Source: Kineococcus mangrovi
GTDB lineage: Bacteria > Actinomycetota > Actinomycetes > Actinomycetales > Kineococcaceae
Length of the DNA stretch: 64,000 nucleotides
Direction: 5' to 3'
NCBI RefSeq assembly: GCF_041320705.1
Contig: NZ_JBGGTQ010000003.1
Span: 124,001 to 188,000, forward strand
Shown here piece by piece: positions 45,415 through 55,179 of this stretch. How positions within the stretch are numbered: position 1 is the stretch's first letter; each line of letters begins with the position of its first letter. The notes under the pieces are model-generated. The model was not told the origin of the DNA and made no database searches. It saw only the letters and a program-made list of their open reading frames with translations. Both the position numbers and the translations under genes were made by a program.

Positions 45415-46496
45415 TGGCTGGTCCCATCCGCGTCGCGATCGTCGGCGTCGGCAACTGCGCCGCCTCGCTCGTCCAGGGCGTGCACCACTACCGCGACGCC
45501 GACCCGGCACAGCCCGTCCCCGGGCTCATGCACGTGCGGTTCGGCGACTACCACGTGGGCGACGTCGAGTTCGTCGCCGCGTTCGACGTCGACGACAAGA
45601 AGGTCGGCCTCGACCTCGCCGACGCCATCGGCGCGTCGGAGAACAACACGGTCAAGATCTGCGACGTCCCGGCCACGGGTGTGACCGTGCAGCGCGGCCA
45701 CACCCTCGACGGTCTCGGCAAGTACTACCGCGAGACGATCAGCGAGTCCGCGGCCGAACCGGTCGACGTCGTCGCCGCCCTGCGCGAGGCGAAGGCCGAC
45801 GTCCTCGTCTGCTACCTGCCCGTGGGGTCCGAGGACGCGGCGATGTTCTACGCCCAGTGCGCCATCGACGCGAAGGTCGCCTTCGTCAACGCCCTGCCCG
45901 TCTTCATCGCCGGCACCCCCGAGTGGGCGCAGAAGTTCACCGACGCCGGTGTCCCGATCGTCGGCGACGACATCAAGTCCCAGGTCGGCGCGACCATCAC
46001 CCACCGCGTCCTGGCCAAGCTGCTGGAGGACCGCGGGATCAAGCTGGAGCGGACCTACCAGCTGAACGTCGGCGGGAACATGGACTTCAAGAACATGCTC
46101 GAGCGCGACCGGCTGGAGTCCAAGAAGATCTCCAAGACGCAGGCCGTCACCTCCAACGTCGAGGCCGACTTCGGCACCCGCAACGTCCACATCGGTCCCA
46201 GCGACTACGTCCAGTGGCTCGACGACCGCAAGTGGGCCTACGTCCGGCTGGAGGGCAAGGCGTTCGGCGACGTCCCGCTGAACCTGGAGTACAAGCTCGA
46301 GGTGTGGGACTCCCCGAACTCCGCCGGCGTCATCATCGACGCCGTCCGCGCCGCCAAGATCGGCCTGGACCGCGGGATCGGCGGCCCGCTGCTGTCCCCG
46401 TCGGCCTACTTCATGAAGTCCCCGCCGGAGCAGCGCGACGACGAGACCGGCCGCGCCGGCGTCGAGGCGTTCATCGCGGGCACCGTCGAACGCTGA
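45414..46496 (+). CDS. ino1: Inositol-3-phosphate synthase, 360 aa
   Basis: NAD-dependent conversion of glucose 6-phosphate to inositol 3-phosphate, precursor of mycothiol and phosphatidylinositol in actinobacteria. The N-terminal Rossmann motif is [17 protein letters not shown]. Active-site blocks include [30 protein letters not shown] (bacterial Ino1 signature) and KISKTQAV. The short about 360-aa form is the actinobacterial type, not the about 530-aa eukaryotic one. ATG 45414 has GAAGGAG upstream and overlaps the padR stop by one base. Confidence 0.96.
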   Translation: MAGPIRVAIVGVGNCAASLVQGVHHYRDADPAQPVPGLMHVRFGDYHVGDVEFVAAFDVDDKKVGLDLADAIGASENNTVKICDVPATGVTVQRGHTLDGLGKYYRETISESAAEPVDVVAALREAKADVLVCYLPVGSEDAAMFYAQCAIDAKVAFVNALPVFIAGTPEWAQKFTDAGVPIVGDDIKSQVGATITHRVLAKLLEDRGIKLERTYQLNVGGNMDFKNMLERDRLESKKISKTQAVTSNVEADFGTRNVHIGPSDYVQWLDDRKWAYVRLEGKAFGDVPLNLEYKLEVWDSPNSAGVIIDAVRAAKIGLDRGIGGPLLSPSAYFMKSPPEQRDDETGRAGVEAFIAGTVER

Positions 46497-46508
46497 CGAG
46501 CCCACCCC

Positions 46509-46547
46509 GCGGGGGCCCGGCCGGCAGGAGCACCGGCCGGGCCCCGC
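46509..46547. terminator. Bidirectional hairpin between ino1 and valS
   Basis: Arms GCGGGG(G)CCCGGCCGG (46509-46524) and CCGGCCGGGCCCCGC (46533-46547), one bulged base, 8-nt loop, between convergent genes. Confidence 0.75.
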
Positions 46548-46553
46548 GGCGGT

Positions 46554-49202
46554 TCAGCCCTCGGCCGGGGCGATCTGCGCGACCGCGGTGAGGCCCTCGG
46601 CCCCCTCGACGACGACCCACTCGATCGAGGCGGCCCGCGAGGCCGCGAGCACGTCCGCCTCGGCACGACGGCCCGCCTCGACGAGGTGCGCGGGGCCGGA
46701 GACCGTCGCCGCGCCCAGCGGCGTCTTCTGCGAGACCTTCGCCTCGCTCTTGACCTTCCGCAGCGCCGAGAGCGCCTGCCCCGCAGCGGGGAGCACGAGC
46801 GTCGTGCCCTCGTCCACCGAGCCGAGCTCGCGCACCACCGGCCACGGCGCGGTGTGGACGGACCCGTCCTGCCACCACGACCAGACCTCCTCGGCCGCGA
46901 AGGGCAGGAACGGCGCGAACAACCGCAGCAGGGTCCGCAGGGTCAGCGCCGCCGTCGCCCGCGCCGAGGCCGCCGGGCCCTCCCCGCGCGAGCCGTAGGC
47001 GCGGTCCTTGACCAGCTCCACCCAGTCGTCGCAGAAGTTCCAGAAGAACCTCTCGGTGACGTCGAGGGCGGTGGCGTGGTCGTAGCGCTCGAACGCGTCG
47101 GTCGCCTGCGCCACGACCGTCGCCAGCCCCGCGAGGCCCCCCGCGTCGATCGGTTCGGTCACGGCGGCCGGGTCGGCCGCGGTCCCGCGCTCGACGCCGA
47201 GACCGAGGACGAACTTCGAGGCGTTGAGCAGCTTCATCGCCAGCCGACGGCCGATCTTCATCTGCCCGGTGTCGAACGTCGCGTCCGTCCCGAGCCGGGA
47301 GGAGGCCGCCCAGTAGCGCACCGCGTCGGAGCCGAACTCCTCCAGCAGCGCCAGCGGCGTCACGACGTTGCCCTTGGACTTCGACATCTTCTTGCGGTCC
47401 GGGTCGAGGATCCAGCCCGACAGCGCGGTCCGCTTCCACGGCAGACCGTCGAACTCCAGGTGCGAGCGCACGACGGTGGAGAACAGCCAGGTGCGGATGA
47501 TGTCCTGGCCCTGCGGGCGCAGGTCCATCGGGTAGACGCGGGAGAACAGGTCCTCGTCGCGCTCCCAGCCGCCGGCCAGCAGCGGGGTCAGCGACGACGT
47601 CGCCCACGTGTCCATGACGTCGGGGTCGGCCGCGAAACCGCCCGGCACGCCGCGCTGGTCCTCGCTGTAGCCCGGGGCCGGTTCGGCGGCCGGGTCCACC
47701 GGCAGCGCGGACTCGGCGGGCACCACGGGGGAGTCGTAGACGGGTTCGCCGTCGGCGTCCAGCGGGTACCAGACGGGGAACGGGACGCCGAAGAACCGCT
47801 GCCGGGAGATCAGCCAGTCGCCGTTGAGCCCGGAGACCCAGTGGTCGTACCGGTGCTTCATGTGCTCGGGGTGCCAGGCCAGCTCGCCGCCGCGTTCGAG
47901 CAGCGCCGAGCGCAGCTGCGCGTCGCGGCCGCCGTTGCGCAGGTACCACTGCCGGGTGGACACGATCTCGAGCGGGCGGTCGCCCTTCTCGTAGAACTTC
48001 ACCGGGTGCGTGATCCTCTTCGCCTCCCCGACCATGTCCCCGGAGGCCTGCAACGCCTCCACGACCGCCTTCTGCGCCGAGAACACCGTCTGGCCGGCCA
48101 GCGTCGCGTAGAACTCCGCACCCGCCCCGGACAGCCACGCCGGGGTCTCGCGCAGCAGCCGGCCGTCGCGGCCGATGACGGCGCGGTTGGGCAGGTTCAG
48201 CTCGCGCCACCACGTGATGTCGGTGGTGTCGCCGAAGGTGCAGATCATCGCGATGCCGGACCCCTTCTCGGGGTCGGCCAGCTTGTGCGCCACGACGGGC
48301 ACCTCGACGCCGAACAGCGGCGTGCGCACGGTCGTGCCGAACAGCGGCTGGTAGCGCTCGTCGTCGGGGTGGGCCACGAGGGCGACGCACGCGGGCAGCA
48401 GCACGGGCCGGGTCGTCTCGATGAACACCGGGTCACCACCGGCGGTGGGCGCGAAGCCGAGCCGGTGGTAGGCGCCCTCGGTGTCCTTGTCCTCCAGCTC
48501 GGCCTGCGCGACCGCGGTGCGGAACGTCGTGTCCCACAGCGTCGGGGCCTCGGCCGTGTACGCCTCGCCGCGGGCCAGGTTGCGCAGGAACGCCCGCTGG
48601 GCCGTGGCCCGGGAGGTCTCCGAGATCGTGGAGTAGGTGTGCGACCAGTCCACCGACAGACCCAGGCGCCGCCACAGGGACTCGAAGACCTGCTCGTCCT
48701 CGGCCGTCAGCCGGTCGCACAGCTCCACGAAGTTGCGGCGCGAGACCTGCACGAAGTCGCGGTCGTTCTTCGGCGCCTTCTCCGGCGGCACGAACGAGGC
48801 GTCGTACGGCAGCGCCGGGTCGCAGCGCACGCCGTAGTAGTTCTGCACGCGCCGCTCGGTCGGCAGGCCGTTGTCGTCCCAGCCCATCGGGTAGAAGACG
48901 GACTTGCCGCGCATCCGCTGGAAACGGGCGACGACATCGGTGTGGGTGTAGCTGAAGACGTGCCCCACGTGCAGCGACCCGGAGACCGTGGGCGGCGGGG
49001 TGTCGATGGAGTAGACGTCGGCGCGCGGGACGGAGCGGTCGAAGGCGTGGGTGCCGCGGTCCTGCCAGGCGGGGGCCCAGCGCTCCTCCAGACCGTCGAC
49101 CGTCGGACGGTCGGGTACCTCGACGCCGGGTGCGGTGGTCGCGCGGAACTGCGCGGGCGCGGGGGCTGCGCCGTCGGTGGAGGGGGTGCTGGCGTCGGAC
49201 AT
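46554..49202 (-). CDS. valS: Valyl-tRNA synthetase, 882 aa
   Basis: Class Ia synthetase charging tRNA-Val. HIGH-type motif SGSLHVGHVFSY near the N-terminus, KMSKS in DRKKMSKSKGN, and an editing domain between. The N-terminal about 35 residues are a Ser/Thr/Pro/Ala-rich tail. ATG 49202 is chosen over the frame-open ATG 49220 because GATGAT lies exactly 6 nt upstream, the leaderless pattern also seen at the divergent cyclase gene. No T-box precedes it, unlike ileS at the end of the window. Confidence 0.95.
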   Translation of the reverse strand: MSDASTPSTDGAAPAPAQFRATTAPGVEVPDRPTVDGLEERWAPAWQDRGTHAFDRSVPRADVYSIDTPPPTVSGSLHVGHVFSYTHTDVVARFQRMRGKSVFYPMGWDDNGLPTERRVQNYYGVRCDPALPYDASFVPPEKAPKNDRDFVQVSRRNFVELCDRLTAEDEQVFESLWRRLGLSVDWSHTYSTISETSRATAQRAFLRNLARGEAYTAEAPTLWDTTFRTAVAQAELEDKDTEGAYHRLGFAPTAGGDPVFIETTRPVLLPACVALVAHPDDERYQPLFGTTVRTPLFGVEVPVVAHKLADPEKGSGIAMICTFGDTTDITWWRELNLPNRAVIGRDGRLLRETPAWLSGAGAEFYATLAGQTVFSAQKAVVEALQASGDMVGEAKRITHPVKFYEKGDRPLEIVSTRQWYLRNGGRDAQLRSALLERGGELAWHPEHMKHRYDHWVSGLNGDWLISRQRFFGVPFPVWYPLDADGEPVYDSPVVPAESALPVDPAAEPAPGYSEDQRGVPGGFAADPDVMDTWATSSLTPLLAGGWERDEDLFSRVYPMDLRPQGQDIIRTWLFSTVVRSHLEFDGLPWKRTALSGWILDPDRKKMSKSKGNVVTPLALLEEFGSDAVRYWAASSRLGTDATFDTGQMKIGRRLAMKLLNASKFVLGLGVERGTAADPAAVTEPIDAGGLAGLATVVAQATDAFERYDHATALDVTERFFWNFCDDWVELVKDRAYGSRGEGPAASARATAALTLRTLLRLFAPFLPFAAEEVWSWWQDGSVHTAPWPVVRELGSVDEGTTLVLPAAGQALSALRKVKSEAKVSQKTPLGAATVSGPAHLVEAGRRAEADVLAASRAASIEWVVVEGAEGLTAVAQIAPAEG

Positions 49203-49208
49203 GCCCCC

Positions 49209-49214
49209 ATCATC
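49209..49214 (-). promoter_or_regulatory. Putative -10 element of valS
   Basis: Minus-strand GATGAT, 6 nt before ATG 49202. Confidence 0.45.
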
Positions 49215-49279
49215 CCGCAACCGCGCGGCGGGGCCGGCGACCCCCGGACGGCCCGCTCAGGCCGACCCCGGCGCGCGCC

Positions 49280-49285
49280 GATGTT
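49280..49285 (+). promoter_or_regulatory. Putative -10 element of the first diguanylate cyclase gene
   Basis: GATGTT, 6 nt, then GTG 49292; divergent from the valS promoter at about 65 nt. Confidence 0.45.
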
Positions 49286-49291
49286 CCCCTG

Positions 49292-50836
49292 GTGAGCCGG
49301 CTCCTGCGACGTCCGCCCCCGTGGGTGAGCTACCTCCTGCTCGGCGGGACGGTGGCGCTGGCGTGCCTGCTGACGACCGGCACCCTGCACGACGCGCTGC
49401 TGGCCGCCGTCGGGTGCAGCAGCGCCGTCGCCGTCGCGGTCGGCGTCCGCACCCACCGGCCCGTGCAGCCGCGCGCCTGGTGGGCGATGGCCGCCGGGAT
49501 GCTCTGCTGGGGCACCGGTGACGCGCTGTACGTCCTGGTCTACGACGTCGGCGGCTCGCAGGCGTACCCGGCGTGGCCGGACGCCGCCTACCTGCTGGCC
49601 TACCCCTTCCTGGGGTTCTCCCTGCTGGCGCTGGCCCGCAAGGCCCGTCCGGGCCGCGACGTCGAGGGCGTCATCGACGCCACGGTCCTGTCCGTGGGCG
49701 CCGGCCTGCTGAGCTGGGTGTTCCTGCTCGAACCGGCGCTGCGGACCCTGTCCCAGGACCTGCTCGGCGGGGCGGTCTCGGCCGTGTACCCCGTGGCGGA
49801 CGTCTTCGTCCTGGCGATGCTCGTCCGGCTCACCTCGGCGGCCGGTGCCCGGTCGCCGAGCTTCGCCCTCCTGTGCTCCGGGACCGTCATGATGCTCGTC
49901 GCCGACGCCTCGTACCAGGTCGCGTACGCCGCCGCCGGCTACGACGGGCTCGGCCTGGACCCGGCCTGGCTGCTGGCGTACCTGCTGTGGGGGGCCAGCG
50001 CCCTGCACCCCTCGATGCGCCGCCTGTCCGACCCCGCCCCCGGGACCGGCCACGGCGAGCTGGGCGGCGGGCGGCTGGTGCTGCTGGCCGGTGCCAGCCT
50101 GCTGGCCCCGGCGACCCTCACGCTGCAGCTCCTGCTGCAGCAGCACCCCTCCTCGTGGGCGGTGGCGATCACCTCCGCGGTGCTGTTCCTGCTCGTCGTG
50201 ACCCGCATGTGGACGTTGCTGCGGCGCCTGCGGGTGCAGGCCGAGCAGCTCGGCGACCTGGCCCGCACCGACCCCCTCACGGGTCTGCTCAACCGCCGCA
50301 GCGGCGACGCCGTGCTGGCGCGCACCAGCGCCCGGTGCGCCCAGGACGGGTCCGACCTCGTCGTCGTGCTGCTCGACCTGGACCACTTCAAGGCGTTCAA
50401 CGACACGTACGGGCACCCCGCGGGAGACCGGTTGCTCGTCGGGGCGGCGCGCGCGTGGGGCGAGGTCCTGGCCGGCGCGGGCGGTCAGCTGGCCCGCTGG
50501 GGCGGGGAGGAGTTCCTCGTGGTGCTCGTCGGGCTCGAGCGCGCGGGCGTGGACGCGGTCCTGGACCGGATGCGCGGGGTCGTCCCCGCGGGCCGCACGT
50601 TCTCGGCCGGCGCGGCGCGCTGGAACGTCGGCACCGGCGGGGTCGTGGACCTCGCCGCGCTCGTCGCCGCGGCCGACGAGGCCCTGTACGCGGCCAAGGC
50701 GGCCGGGCGCGACCGGACGTGCTGGGCGCCGGAGCCCGCCGGGCCGGTCACCGGGCAGGACGCGGGGACCTCGGCGGTCCCCGCGGTCCCCGTCCGCACC
50801 GCCCACCGAACGGCCCAACCCGCCCCGCGGGGCTGA
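49292..50836 (+). CDS. Membrane diguanylate cyclase (GGDEF), first of a tandem pair, 514 aa
   Basis: Makes c-di-GMP from two GTP. About nine membrane segments fill residues 10-320 (for example WVSYLLLGGTVALACLL and AAYLLAYPFLGFSLLALA), with a conserved ALHPSMRRLSDPAP turn before the last helices. The GGDEF domain follows a short helical stalk: RTDPLTGLLNRRSGDAVL, DLDHFKAFNDTYGHPAGD, and an active GGEEF at 404-408. The inhibitory RxxD site expected nine to six residues before GGEEF is absent (Gly at both positions). The C-terminal about 40 residues are Ala/Pro-rich. No EAL domain. What the membrane part senses is unknown. Confidence 0.9.
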   Translation: MSRLLRRPPPWVSYLLLGGTVALACLLTTGTLHDALLAAVGCSSAVAVAVGVRTHRPVQPRAWWAMAAGMLCWGTGDALYVLVYDVGGSQAYPAWPDAAYLLAYPFLGFSLLALARKARPGRDVEGVIDATVLSVGAGLLSWVFLLEPALRTLSQDLLGGAVSAVYPVADVFVLAMLVRLTSAAGARSPSFALLCSGTVMMLVADASYQVAYAAAGYDGLGLDPAWLLAYLLWGASALHPSMRRLSDPAPGTGHGELGGGRLVLLAGASLLAPATLTLQLLLQQHPSSWAVAITSAVLFLLVVTRMWTLLRRLRVQAEQLGDLARTDPLTGLLNRRSGDAVLARTSARCAQDGSDLVVVLLDLDHFKAFNDTYGHPAGDRLLVGAARAWGEVLAGAGGQLARWGGEEFLVVLVGLERAGVDAVLDRMRGVVPAGRTFSAGAARWNVGTGGVVDLAALVAAADEALYAAKAAGRDRTCWAPEPAGPVTGQDAGTSAVPAVPVRTAHRTAQPAPRG

Positions 50837-50867
50837 AGCCACCCGGCGCGGTGGTCGATGCCCCACC

Positions 50868-52343
50868 GTGGACCGGTGCTCTGGGGCGAGGCGGGTGGTG
50901 CGCTCGCCGTGGTGCGCCTACGCGCTGGTCGGGGCCCTGCTCGCCCTCGGCGTCCAGCTGGTCCCGCAGGGCCCCGTCCGCGACGGTCTCGGCGCCCTCA
51001 CCGGGTGCGCGGCCGGGGTCGCCACCGTCGTCGGTGCTCGTCTGCACCGCCCCCGGCACCCCCGCGCCTGGTGGCTGCTGGCGGCCGGCCTGGGGTCCTG
51101 GGCGCTCGGTGACGTCACCTACTGGGTCTGCTGGTGGTTGCTCGACGTGCGCGGCTTCCCCGGCCCCCCGGACCTGCTCTACCTCGCCGCCTACCCCCTC
51201 GTGGCCGCCGGCCTGCTGCGGATGGCGCGCCTGGCCCGGCCCGGCCGGGACGTCGAGGGCGCCGTCGACGCCGCCATCCTCGTCGCCGGCTGCGGTCTGG
51301 TGTCGTGGACCTCCCTCATCGCGCCGACCCTCGCCGGGTTCTCCGCCGACCCCGCCAGCGCGGTCGTCTCCGCGGCCTACCCGGTGGCCGACGTCGTCGT
51401 CCTGGGCGCCCTCGTGCGCCTCTTCGCGGCCACCGGGCACCGGTCGGTGTCGTCCCGGCTGCTGGCCTCGGCGGCCCTCGTCCTGCTCGTGGCCGACTCC
51501 GTCGACCAGTACGCCACGTCGTTCGGCCCCGGCGACGGCTCCGGAGCCGACTGGATGTGGCAGGCGGCGTACGTGCTGTGGGGCTGCGCCGCCCTGCACC
51601 CCTCGATGCGGCGGCTGTCCGACCCCGCCCCCGCACCGGGGTCCGCGGGGTTGTCCACCTCCCGGCTGCTGGTCCTGACCGGGGCGAGCCTGCTGGCCCC
51701 GGCCACGCTCGTCCTCCAGCTGCTGCTCGGCCTGCCCCCGCAGGGCTGGGCCTACGTCGTCGGGTCCACCGTCCTCTTCCTGCTCGTCGTGCTGCGGATA
51801 CACGTGCTGCTGCGGAGGGTGCGCGCGCAGGCGGACCTGCTCGCCGACCTCGCCCGCACCGACCCGCTGACCGGTCTGCTGAACCGGCGCAGCGCCGACG
51901 CCGAGCTGCGCCGCCTGCGCGACCGGGCCCGGCTCGACGGCACCGACCTCGTCGTGGCCCTCCTCGACCTCGACCGGTTCAAGGTCTTCAACGACACCCG
52001 CGGCCACCCCGCCGGGGACCGGTTGCTCGTCGGGGCCTGCACGGCGTGGCGGGGGGCGCTCGCGGGCACGGGGGTGGCGCTGGCCCGGTGGGGCGGGGAG
52101 GAGTTCGCCCTCGTCGCGACCGGGATCGCCCCCGCCCGGGTGGAGCAGGTCCTCGCCGACCTGCGGGCGGTCACGCCCGAGGGGCAGACGTTCTCGGCGG
52201 GGCTGGCGGTCTGGGACGGCGCCGAACCGCTGGACGCGCTCGTCGCCCGCGCGGACGCCGCGCTCTACGCGGCCAAGCACGCCGGGCGGGCCTGCACCCG
52301 GACGGCCGACCGCGGTGCCGGGCCGGTGCACACCACCGCCTGA
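50868..52343 (+). CDS. Membrane diguanylate cyclase (GGDEF), second of a tandem pair, 491 aa
   Basis: Paralogue of the preceding gene, 31 nt downstream. The same order of membrane helices, the same AALHPSMRRLSDPAP block, the same LARTDPLTGLLNRRS entry to the cyclase domain, DLDRFKVFNDTRGHPAGDRLLVG, and GGEEF at 409-413 are seen. It too lacks the inhibitory RxxD site. The similarity extends over the whole length, so this is a gene duplication, and divergence is greatest in the loops of the membrane part. Start GTG 50868 lies just after the first gene, so they are probably co-transcribed. Confidence 0.9.
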   Translation: MDRCSGARRVVRSPWCAYALVGALLALGVQLVPQGPVRDGLGALTGCAAGVATVVGARLHRPRHPRAWWLLAAGLGSWALGDVTYWVCWWLLDVRGFPGPPDLLYLAAYPLVAAGLLRMARLARPGRDVEGAVDAAILVAGCGLVSWTSLIAPTLAGFSADPASAVVSAAYPVADVVVLGALVRLFAATGHRSVSSRLLASAALVLLVADSVDQYATSFGPGDGSGADWMWQAAYVLWGCAALHPSMRRLSDPAPAPGSAGLSTSRLLVLTGASLLAPATLVLQLLLGLPPQGWAYVVGSTVLFLLVVLRIHVLLRRVRAQADLLADLARTDPLTGLLNRRSADAELRRLRDRARLDGTDLVVALLDLDRFKVFNDTRGHPAGDRLLVGACTAWRGALAGTGVALARWGGEEFALVATGIAPARVEQVLADLRAVTPEGQTFSAGLAVWDGAEPLDALVARADAALYAAKHAGRACTRTADRGAGPVHTTA

Positions 52344-52394
52344 CGTGTGCGAAGCTGCACGCAACCAGCGACGACGACGTCCGCAGGAGAGCAG

Positions 52395-53909
52395 ATGCAC
52401 AGCTTCGCCAGCGTCCTCACCGAGCACGCGCGCACCCGCCCCGACGAGGTCGCGGTCCGCCTCGACGACCACGCCCTCACCTGGGCCGCGCTCGACGACG
52501 CCACCGCCCGCGTGGCGGCCCTGCTGCGCGCGCAGGGCGTGCGGCGGGGGGACCGGGTGGCGCTGATCGCGCCCAACGTCCCGCACTTCCCGGTGCTCTA
52601 CCACGGCATCCTGCGCGCCGGCGCGGTCGTCGTGCCGATGAACCCCCTGCTGCGGGGCCGGGAGGTGAACCACCACTTCACCGACTCCGGCGCCGTGCTC
52701 GCCCTCGTCTGGCACGCCGTCGCCGAGGCCGCCCACGCCGGGGCCGTCGGCACGCCCACCCGCGTCGTGGAGGTCGACCCGGAGGGGACCGCGGCCCTGC
52801 TCGCGGGGGTCGAGCCCGATCACGACGACGTGCGCGACCCCGACCCGCAGGACACCGCCGTCATCCTCTACACCTCCGGGACGACGGGGGCGCCCAAGGG
52901 CGCGGAACTGACCCACCACAACCTCCTCAGCAACGCGGTCACCTCCCAGGAGCAGCTCGTCCGGATGGGTGCGGGGGACGTCATCCTCGGGGCCCTCCCG
53001 CTGTTCCACGCCTTCGGCCAGACCTGCGCCATGAACACCGCGCTCGTCGCGGGCCGCACCATGTCGCTGCTGCCCCGGTTCACCGCGGAGGCGGCGCTGG
53101 CCGTCGTCGAACGCGACCGCGTCACCCACTTCGCCGGAGTCCCCACGATGTACGTGGCGATGCTGGGTGAGCCCACCGCGGCCGGCCGGGACCTGTCCTC
53201 CTGGCGCATGGCGGTCTCGGGCGGTGCTTCGCTGCCCGTGGAGGTGCTGCGGGGTTTCGAGGAGAGGTACGGGGTGCAGGTCTTCGAGGGGTACGGCCTG
53301 AGCGAGACCTCGCCCGTCGCCTCGTTCAACCTCCCCGACCTCCCGCGCAAACCCGGCACGATCGGCGTCCCGGTCCGCGGCTGCGAGATGGACCTGCGCT
53401 CGGCCGACGGTTCCCCCGTGGCCCCGGGAGAGGTCGGCGAGATCGTCGTCAAGGGGGAGAACGTCATGAAGGGTTACTGGCGCAACGAGACCGCCACGGC
53501 CCAGGCGATCACCGACGGCTGGTTCCGCAGCGGCGACCTCGCGACGCGGGACCCCGAGGGGTACTACACGATCGTCGACCGGGCCAAGGACATGATCGAC
53601 CGCGGTGGGTACAACGTGTACCCGCGCGAGGTCGAGGAGGTCCTGTACGAGCACCCGGCCGTCGAGCAGGCGGCCGTCGTGGGTTTCCCCGACCCCCTGG
53701 TGGGCGAGGAGATCGGGGCGGCGGTGGTCCTCAAGCAGGGCGCGAGCGCCACCCCGGAGGAACTGCAGCAGCACGTCAAGGCGCAGCTCGCCGCGTACAA
53801 GTACCCGCGGCGGGTCTGGATCGTGTCGGACCTGCCGAAGGGCCCCACCGGCAAGATCCTCAAGCGCGAGATCACACCCCCTGCACGGACGGAGGACACC
53901 CCGGCATGA
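52395..53909 (+). CDS. fadD: Fatty-acyl-CoA ligase (AMP-forming), 504 aa
   Basis: Activates a carboxylic acid with ATP and CoA. ANL-family motifs: P-loop LYTSGTTGAPKGAELTH, the adenine-binding YGLSETSP, the hinge DGWFRSGDLATRDPEGYYT and IVDRAKDMIDRGGYNVYP, and the catalytic Lys in PTGKILKRE near the C-terminus. Chain-length preference cannot be read with certainty; size and motifs suit medium/long-chain ligases. ATG 52395 has GCAGGAGAG upstream. Its end overlaps the acyl-CoA dehydrogenase start (ATGA), giving a two-gene operon. Confidence 0.93.
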   Translation: MHSFASVLTEHARTRPDEVAVRLDDHALTWAALDDATARVAALLRAQGVRRGDRVALIAPNVPHFPVLYHGILRAGAVVVPMNPLLRGREVNHHFTDSGAVLALVWHAVAEAAHAGAVGTPTRVVEVDPEGTAALLAGVEPDHDDVRDPDPQDTAVILYTSGTTGAPKGAELTHHNLLSNAVTSQEQLVRMGAGDVILGALPLFHAFGQTCAMNTALVAGRTMSLLPRFTAEAALAVVERDRVTHFAGVPTMYVAMLGEPTAAGRDLSSWRMAVSGGASLPVEVLRGFEERYGVQVFEGYGLSETSPVASFNLPDLPRKPGTIGVPVRGCEMDLRSADGSPVAPGEVGEIVVKGENVMKGYWRNETATAQAITDGWFRSGDLATRDPEGYYTIVDRAKDMIDRGGYNVYPREVEEVLYEHPAVEQAAVVGFPDPLVGEEIGAAVVLKQGASATPEELQQHVKAQLAAYKYPRRVWIVSDLPKGPTGKILKREITPPARTEDTPA

Positions 53910-55114
53910 GCACCCCCCAGCACGCGAGCACGAGCGCCACCAGCGACGCGGTCCCCACCGGCGTCGACTACTACGACATCGCCGCCGACCTCACCGACGC
54001 CGAGCGCGAGACCTGGGCCACCGTCCGCGCGTTCGTGGACGAGAAGGTGGTCCCGGTCGCCGGCGGGTACTGGGAACGCGCCGAGATGCCCATGGACCTG
54101 CTCAAGGAGTACGGGCAGCTGAACCTCGTCGGCGACGGTCTGGAAGGACCGGGGGTCCCGCGCTTGAGCCACACCGCCGCGGGCCTGGTGACGATGGAAC
54201 TCTCGCGCGGCGACGGCAGCTTCGCCACCATGCTCGGCGTCCAGGCGGGTCTGGCGATGCGGTCCATCGAGTTCCTCGGGTCGCAGGAGCAGAAGGAGCG
54301 CTGGCTGCCGCCCATGGCCCGGTTGGAGGTGCTCGGGGCGTTCGGGCTCACCGAACCCGACCACGGCTCCGACGCCGTGGCCCTGGGGACCACGGCCCGC
54401 CGGGACGGTGACGAGTACGTCCTCGACGGCGCCAAGCGCTGGATCGGGTTCGGGACCGTCTGCGACGTCTGCGTCGTGTGGGCACGCGGGGAGGACGGCC
54501 AGGTCCAGGGGTTCCTCGTGGAGCGGGGGACGCCCGGGTACGAGGCGACCGTCATCGAGGGCAAGGCGTCGCTGCGGGCGATCCACAACGCGGCCATCAC
54601 GCTGGACGGCGTGCGGGTGCCGGCCGAGAACAAGCTCCCGGGGGCGCGCAGCTTCCGCGACACCGGCCGCGTCCTGTCCGCCACCCGCGCCGGCATCGCG
54701 TGGGGCGCGCTCGGGCACGCGACCGCCGCGTACGAGACGGCCCTGGCGTACTCGCTGGAGCGCCGGCAGTTCGGTCAGCCGCTGGCGAGCTTCCAGCTCG
54801 TGCAGGACAAGCTCGTGCAGATGCTCGCCGAGGTGACCGCGATGCAGCTGTTCTGCCTGCGGGTCGGCAAGCTCGCCGACGCCGGCCGCCTCACCGACAC
54901 CCAGGCCTCCCTGGCCAAGGTCAACGCGACCCGCAAGGCCCGCGCCGTGACCGCGATGGCGCGCGACCTGCTGGGCGGCAACGGGATCCTGCTGGAACAC
55001 CGCGTCGCGCGGCACATGGCCGACGTCGAGGCCCTGCACACCTACGAGGGCACCGAGTCGATCCAGACCCTCATCGTCGGACGCCACCTCACGGGGGTCT
55101 CCAGCTTCACCTGA
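53906..55114 (+). CDS. Acyl-CoA dehydrogenase (glutaryl-CoA dehydrogenase-like), 402 aa
   Basis: FAD enzyme that oxidises acyl-CoA to enoyl-CoA. Marks: FGLTEPDHGSDAVALGTTAR for flavin and substrate, RRQFGQPLASFQLVQDKL, and the catalytic Glu in the ALHTYEGTESIQTL segment, placed as in glutaryl-CoA and isovaleryl-CoA dehydrogenases. Overall similarity favours the glutaryl-CoA branch, but glutaryl-CoA itself need not be the substrate. It overlaps the ligase by 4 nt. A 21-bp hairpin follows. Confidence 0.92.
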   Translation: MSTPQHASTSATSDAVPTGVDYYDIAADLTDAERETWATVRAFVDEKVVPVAGGYWERAEMPMDLLKEYGQLNLVGDGLEGPGVPRLSHTAAGLVTMELSRGDGSFATMLGVQAGLAMRSIEFLGSQEQKERWLPPMARLEVLGAFGLTEPDHGSDAVALGTTARRDGDEYVLDGAKRWIGFGTVCDVCVVWARGEDGQVQGFLVERGTPGYEATVIEGKASLRAIHNAAITLDGVRVPAENKLPGARSFRDTGRVLSATRAGIAWGALGHATAAYETALAYSLERRQFGQPLASFQLVQDKLVQMLAEVTAMQLFCLRVGKLADAGRLTDTQASLAKVNATRKARAVTAMARDLLGGNGILLEHRVARHMADVEALHTYEGTESIQTLIVGRHLTGVSSFT

Positions 55115-55125
55115 GCGCCCGCCCC

Positions 55126-55171
55126 CACGGCGCAGGCCCCCGGACCGCACGGTCCGGGGGCCTGCGCCGTG
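55126..55171. terminator. 21-bp bidirectional hairpin after the acyl-CoA dehydrogenase gene
   Basis: Perfect 21-bp arms (55126-55146, 55151-55171; core GCGCAGGCCCCCGGACC) with a GCAC loop, between convergent operons. Confidence 0.88.
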
Positions 55172-55179
55172 CGGGGCGC

